NCBI GenBank assembly: GCA_010645155.1
Contig: CM021315.1
Location: 6,952,033-7,016,032 of the forward strand
Reading direction: 5' to 3'
DNA: 64,000 nucleotides
From: Tigriopus japonicus
Taxonomy: Eukaryota; Arthropoda; Copepoda; Harpacticoida; Harpacticidae
In this document: positions 60,401 to 64,000 of the stretch, in pieces
Position numbering within the stretch: the stretch's first letter is position 1
Layout of the letters: each line of letters begins with the position of its first letter
Notes under the pieces: generated by a model
Databases searched by the model: none
What the model was told of the DNA's origin: nothing
The model's input: only the letters and a program-made list of their open reading frames with translations
Made by a program: the position numbers and the translations under genes

Positions 60401-61070
60401 CGTCCTCCTTGTAGTTGTCTTAATACTTTGTTGCTGTCAACGAGAACGTTACAATCGCAAGCTGAGAGCAGCCACAGCATTGGCACTGGATGAAACTTCC
60501 CCAGAAACTGTTCTCAATAAACGAGAATTGGTCCCCAACACGAATAGACATGCCATGGAAGGTTCCAATCCTGTGTGGATGACTGGAGTAGGCTATGAAA
60601 ACTACGAATACCCCAAAGATGCCGACGATGCTGCCATGGTCCAGAAACGAAACAATTTGAATCGAATCCATCTGGACTCGTTGGATGCCAATGTCCTAAA
60701 TGAAAGCCTAGATTCCAACGCCATCTTGTCGTCGAACAAAAATCGCAGCAATGAGGCCGATCCTGACGATGACGACGTGGGATATGCCGCATCTCATTTC
60801 AGCAATGGCGGAAGCACAATTCGCGTGGGGTCCTTCGGGAAATTGGAGTCCCCTCTGTCAGCCTCGTCGGGACGAGGCTCGGGTAATTCGCGTCGTTTTA
60901 GTCACAACGATCTCAACAAGGGAGGTCCAGGAGGAGGCATCTACTCCAAAAACATGTCCATAGCTTCTCTCTTCCCTTCCCAAATGCCTCCAATCGAAAA
61001 ACTTCAACCCGCCGAGGGTTATGGGAACACCACCTATGATGAAGATGATATTCCTCGCACTGAACTGTAG
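51415..61070 (+). CDS. Cad87A: Cad87A/CDH23-type cadherin, 14 extracellular repeats
   Basis: Seven exons: 51415-52248, 53928-54173, 55235-55420, 55491-55854, 55928-56520, 56588-58201 and 58980-61070. All GT-AG and in phase, about 1,975 residues. The signal peptide is residues 1-31. Fourteen cadherin repeats follow, read from the calcium-binding linkers: DVNDNPP, DIPDQPP, DVNDESP, DVNDNSP, DVNDHPP, DQNDNAP, DVNNKNP, DVNDNSP, DENDNTP, DVNDERP, DFNDNAP, NINDHEP, DIDDNPP, then a last repeat ending at REDQRVKF. A membrane-adjacent domain (about 1626-1735) has GAIVNVD and FKVHENSDG. One TM helix lies at about 1743-1768. The 207-residue tail has PNTNRHAMEGSNPVW (1798-1812) and ends TEL. It mediates calcium-dependent adhesion at the cell surface. 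Overall order resembles insect Cad87A and the membrane end of vertebrate CDH23; orthology is inferred. Confidence 0.9.
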
Positions 61071-61219
61071 GCTTCCTACAGTCACGTATTTCTTCCGAAT
61101 CACAGCCCAATCTAGTCAATGAAATGCCATCAAAAATGTTCATCGTCAAACACTCTTAGGTCCGTCTGAAGATGAGAGACCAAATGTTGCATTCACACTG
61201 CCATAACTATTTCCTAAAG

Positions 61220-61225
61220 AATAAA
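61220..61225 (+). terminator. Polyadenylation signal of the cadherin gene
   Basis: AATAAA 150 bases after the stop codon. A further AATAAA occurs near 61439, so alternative 3' ends are possible. Confidence 0.55.
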
Positions 61226-62746
61226 AATGTTATCTTAAGCGCATTGAAAAATTATTGAATGTAGAAGCCTCACTTGGTGATATCACGATTAGAGCAAAAT
61301 GTCTGTCACTCACACGACGACATACGTACATGTATGTATGTAGTTCAATTTGATCGTGACGCTCTCGATTTCGTTTAAATCGAGAGATCACGATCGAAAA
61401 TTGCGTCGTTGCTTGTGGTCTAAATGATTGGTGGTGTGAATAAAGTGTTACACCTCATTTGGATTACAAAATGCAAGTAATCCAATCAAAGAGGATGAAG
61501 AGCTCCGAGCTAATGTATGGACCTTTGTATCACTGTTTGGTTGTTTCTATTTTAACCATTGATAATTAGTTTGAAAGACCGAATGGCCCGAGACAATTAT
61601 CATCTTTACTTGCAAGTTATCACAAATCGAATAGCTTTAAAAAAATAACTTTCCTGACTGAGCTAAAGCATGTTTCAACGCAATGTTTTGTGTCTGTCAA
61701 GTTTGAATTTCAAAGAAAATATCGGGTGCGTGCAACATGGATCGATAGAGGTGGAAAATGTGCCAAATGAATTGATGAATACAATTTTAGGTAAAAATTG
61801 AAGTTAAAGGCAATATGCTGCATTTTCTTAGTTTTGGTATCTTTTATAAAAAAAAAAAAAACAAAAAAATAATGCACAGTCGCTTAAGAAACTCCTAAGC
61901 TTAATCAAAAAGCTTGAAAACCTAAGGTGTATGAATCTCAAAGATAAGAAAAGCTTTCTAAATTTAAAATCAAATTCTATTTTGGAGGACGACACCGTTA
62001 ATCGTTGATGGGCAAACAAAACGATGGATCGAGTAAAATGATTGTTGTCTTTTTTAAAGTTCATTTGATAGGTCGCCCGACGACCTACGACTTCTACTCC
62101 AACTTTGTTTCAAAAACATTTGATAGAAATGAGTCATTATGTCAAAATTAATTTCTTCAAAACAAGAAATACTCAATTTGGGGAGATGATACCAATCTGA
62201 TACTTTTATTAGGGAATAATTAAGGCCAAATATTTTCTACATCTCAAGCATTCTTGACACTCAGCACCAAAAAAAGCAAATTGGAATGAAATTTAGTGAA
62301 AGTGGATTCGTGATGTGGACATCTCTGGCAACTTTTAATTATTTGCTAACGATGGCTACCTACACTACACTGCAACATACAAGAGGAACAAATCAGTTTG
62401 AAGGATGACAAATCAAGTTTGACATTTTTTATCTCTTAGTGTCAAAAGGTTGCTTGAACAACTTCCAAAGTTGTCTTAGTTTTTTTTCATATTTCATTCA
62501 CTAGTTTGTCAGCATACTTGCATCTTGTCTTGAATGTATGTGTGTATGTATTCTGTAAGTGAAGTTTCATTTTTTAGTACAACATGGGTGGATTATTGGC
62601 CATAAATAATATGGGCATGCTTGGTTCAATTGCATGCTGTTAAATTACATATGTTGTATAGTATATAACGCAAAGCCTCGTAAGTTGCCACGCAACCTCG
62701 TAATTGCATACAATTTCAGTTTTTTAATTGTTGTCCAATGAGTGCC
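61226..62746. other. Downstream intergenic region
   Basis: AT-rich. A near-palindrome around 61365-61400 (CTCTCGATTTCG / ATCGAGAGATCACGATCG) and a poly-A tract at 61848-61868 are present. No gene or transposon end is recognised. Confidence 0.45.
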
Positions 62747-62748
62747 TA

Positions 62749-63839
62749 CACACGGTGTTCCGAATGGCTTTTTAGGTTTGAAGCAAAATGCCCAAAGACA
62801 TCATGGCACTTTTTGGACCCATAATTCAATGGGAAACAACTTTACTTTTATTGTATTATATAAGTTTAGGCCCAGGGAAAAAGTTATGGACGAATCCTAA
62901 ACTCAACGGGAGACCTACAAACCATTTTCACGCAACCTGTATTCCGATTATCCCTAAAAACCTATTAATTATAACATTTTTAAATGAACTACTCGATCCA
63001 TATTTAGAGACCATTTAGTTACTCTGTGAATTCAAATTGAATAAAAATTCATTCATCAACAGCTGAGTTATTTGACTTTGAATGGCCCATTTTTGACCCC
63101 CAAAAGCCGAAAAACGTTACAGTTATATGAAGAAACAAATTCCCAAAGATTTCATATAGCTTTTCAATATCGCAAAAATAAATGATTTTTTTTTGAGTTT
63201 TGGAGCTTATGTCAAAATAGCTCAAAATAATAAAAAATCTTACCTAAAAAGCACTTAAAATACATTTTCCGATAAAAAATCTTTTGCAAGATCAAAGACA
63301 CTCAAAGTTCGGCAATACTTAGAAGTTTTGAAAAAAACCGGTTAATGTTTCAAGTTTCGATCTTAGTCCATTTTTGAACATGGTTCTTCTACAAATCGTC
63401 AATGTGAATATGAATCTGTTAGACATATTTATTTGTAATTTTGACACAAGCTCCAAAACTCAAAAAAAAATCCTTTATTTTTGCGATATTGAAAAGCTAT
63501 ATGAAATCTTTGGGAATTTGTTTCTTCATATAACTAACGTTTTTCGGCTTTTGGGGGTCAAAAATGTGCCATTCAAAGTCAAATAACTTAGCTGTTGATG
63601 AATGAATTTTATTCAATTTGAATTCACAGAGTAACTAAATGGTCTCTAAATATGGGTTGAGTAGTTTATTTAAAAATGTTATAATCAATAGGTTTTTAGG
63701 TATATAACTTTTCCCTGGGCCTAAACTTATATAATACAATAAAAGTAAAGTTGTTCTCCATTGAAGTGTGGGTCCAAAAAGTGACATGGTGTCTTTGGGC
63801 ATTTTGTTTCAAACCTAAAAAGCTATTTGAAACACCGTG
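62749..63839. mobile_element. 1.1-kb fold-back element, probably Tc1/mariner-derived
   Basis: Two long arms, about 62749-63217 and 63438-63839, are inverted copies of each other with scattered differences. An extra segment of about 60 bp in the left arm follows AAAAAGTTATGGACG. The ends are CACACGGTGTTCC and, inverted, CACGGTGTTTC. A TA dinucleotide flanks each end (62747-62748 and 63840-63841), as expected for Tc1/mariner insertion. Inner arm ends meet at GAGTTTTGGAGCTTATGTCAAAA and its complement, leaving about 220 bp of unpaired centre. No transposase is present. Confidence 0.8.
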
Positions 63840-64000
63840 TACACTTACTTTACCACACCAGTTATGGCTCATTGATAAAACGAGATGTATCAACAAATTT
63901 TGACGGAAAAGGGTCATTAGACGAGACCTTCATTTAGAAGGCCAAGCTTCGGTCTTCCATGTGTTTCAAAAGAAACTGAACAGCTAATTGTATCAACGAT

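Overview
The window is animal nuclear DNA, most likely arthropod and possibly a crustacean such as a copepod. The supporting signs are GT-AG introns (many of 61-83 bp), animal-only gene families (cadherin, Ly6, plasma-membrane Na+/H+ exchangers), a cadherin that resembles insect Cad87A, AT-rich intergenic DNA, and many short inverted-repeat transposons. The species is an inference; no marker gene settles it. There is one assembly gap (48845-49488).

Layout. 1-6.3 kb has no recognised gene but holds two nested hAT-type elements. 6.3-11.3 kb carries two intronless, tandem, same-strand Na+/H+ exchangers. 14.1-14.7 kb encodes a small single-Ig cell-surface protein. 18.2-19.8 kb (minus) encodes a PH-domain protein that looks like a divergent SWAP-70/DEF6. 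22.1-23.3 kb is a composite element full of minisatellites. 27.6-33.1 kb is a large zinc-finger gene with about 21 C2H2-type fingers in duplicated modules, convergent with a four-exon TatD-type nuclease (33.3-34.4 kb, minus). 34.7-36.5 kb is a TIR element with a perfect 8-bp target duplication. 37.0-37.9 kb (minus) is a crotonase-fold enoyl-CoA isomerase/hydratase. 38.2-44.1 kb is almost solid transposon: a 2.8-kb hAT-like element with a mariner inserted in it, then a 1.3-kb element with a 9-bp duplication, and a 298-bp hAT MITE 22 bp further on. 44.8 kb holds a broken LINE reverse-transcriptase fragment. 45.5-46.1 kb (minus) is a three-exon Ly6/three-finger GPI protein that only appears once its exons are spliced. 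49.6-50.0 kb is a tandem array of tRNA-like units. 51.4-61.1 kb is a seven-exon, about 1,975-residue, 14-repeat cadherin of the Cad87A/CDH23 type. 62.7-63.8 kb is a long fold-back element.

The genes do not form a pathway; this is ordinary eukaryotic gene order. Three encode predicted surface proteins (Ig, Ly6, cadherin) and two encode membrane exchangers. I found no CRISPR-like, viral or operon-like system. The most noteworthy things are the zinc-finger module with short C-x2-C-x9-H-x4-H fingers, the CDH23-like tail of the cadherin, the hidden Ly6 gene, and a set of TIR elements whose exact target-site duplications can be read directly.
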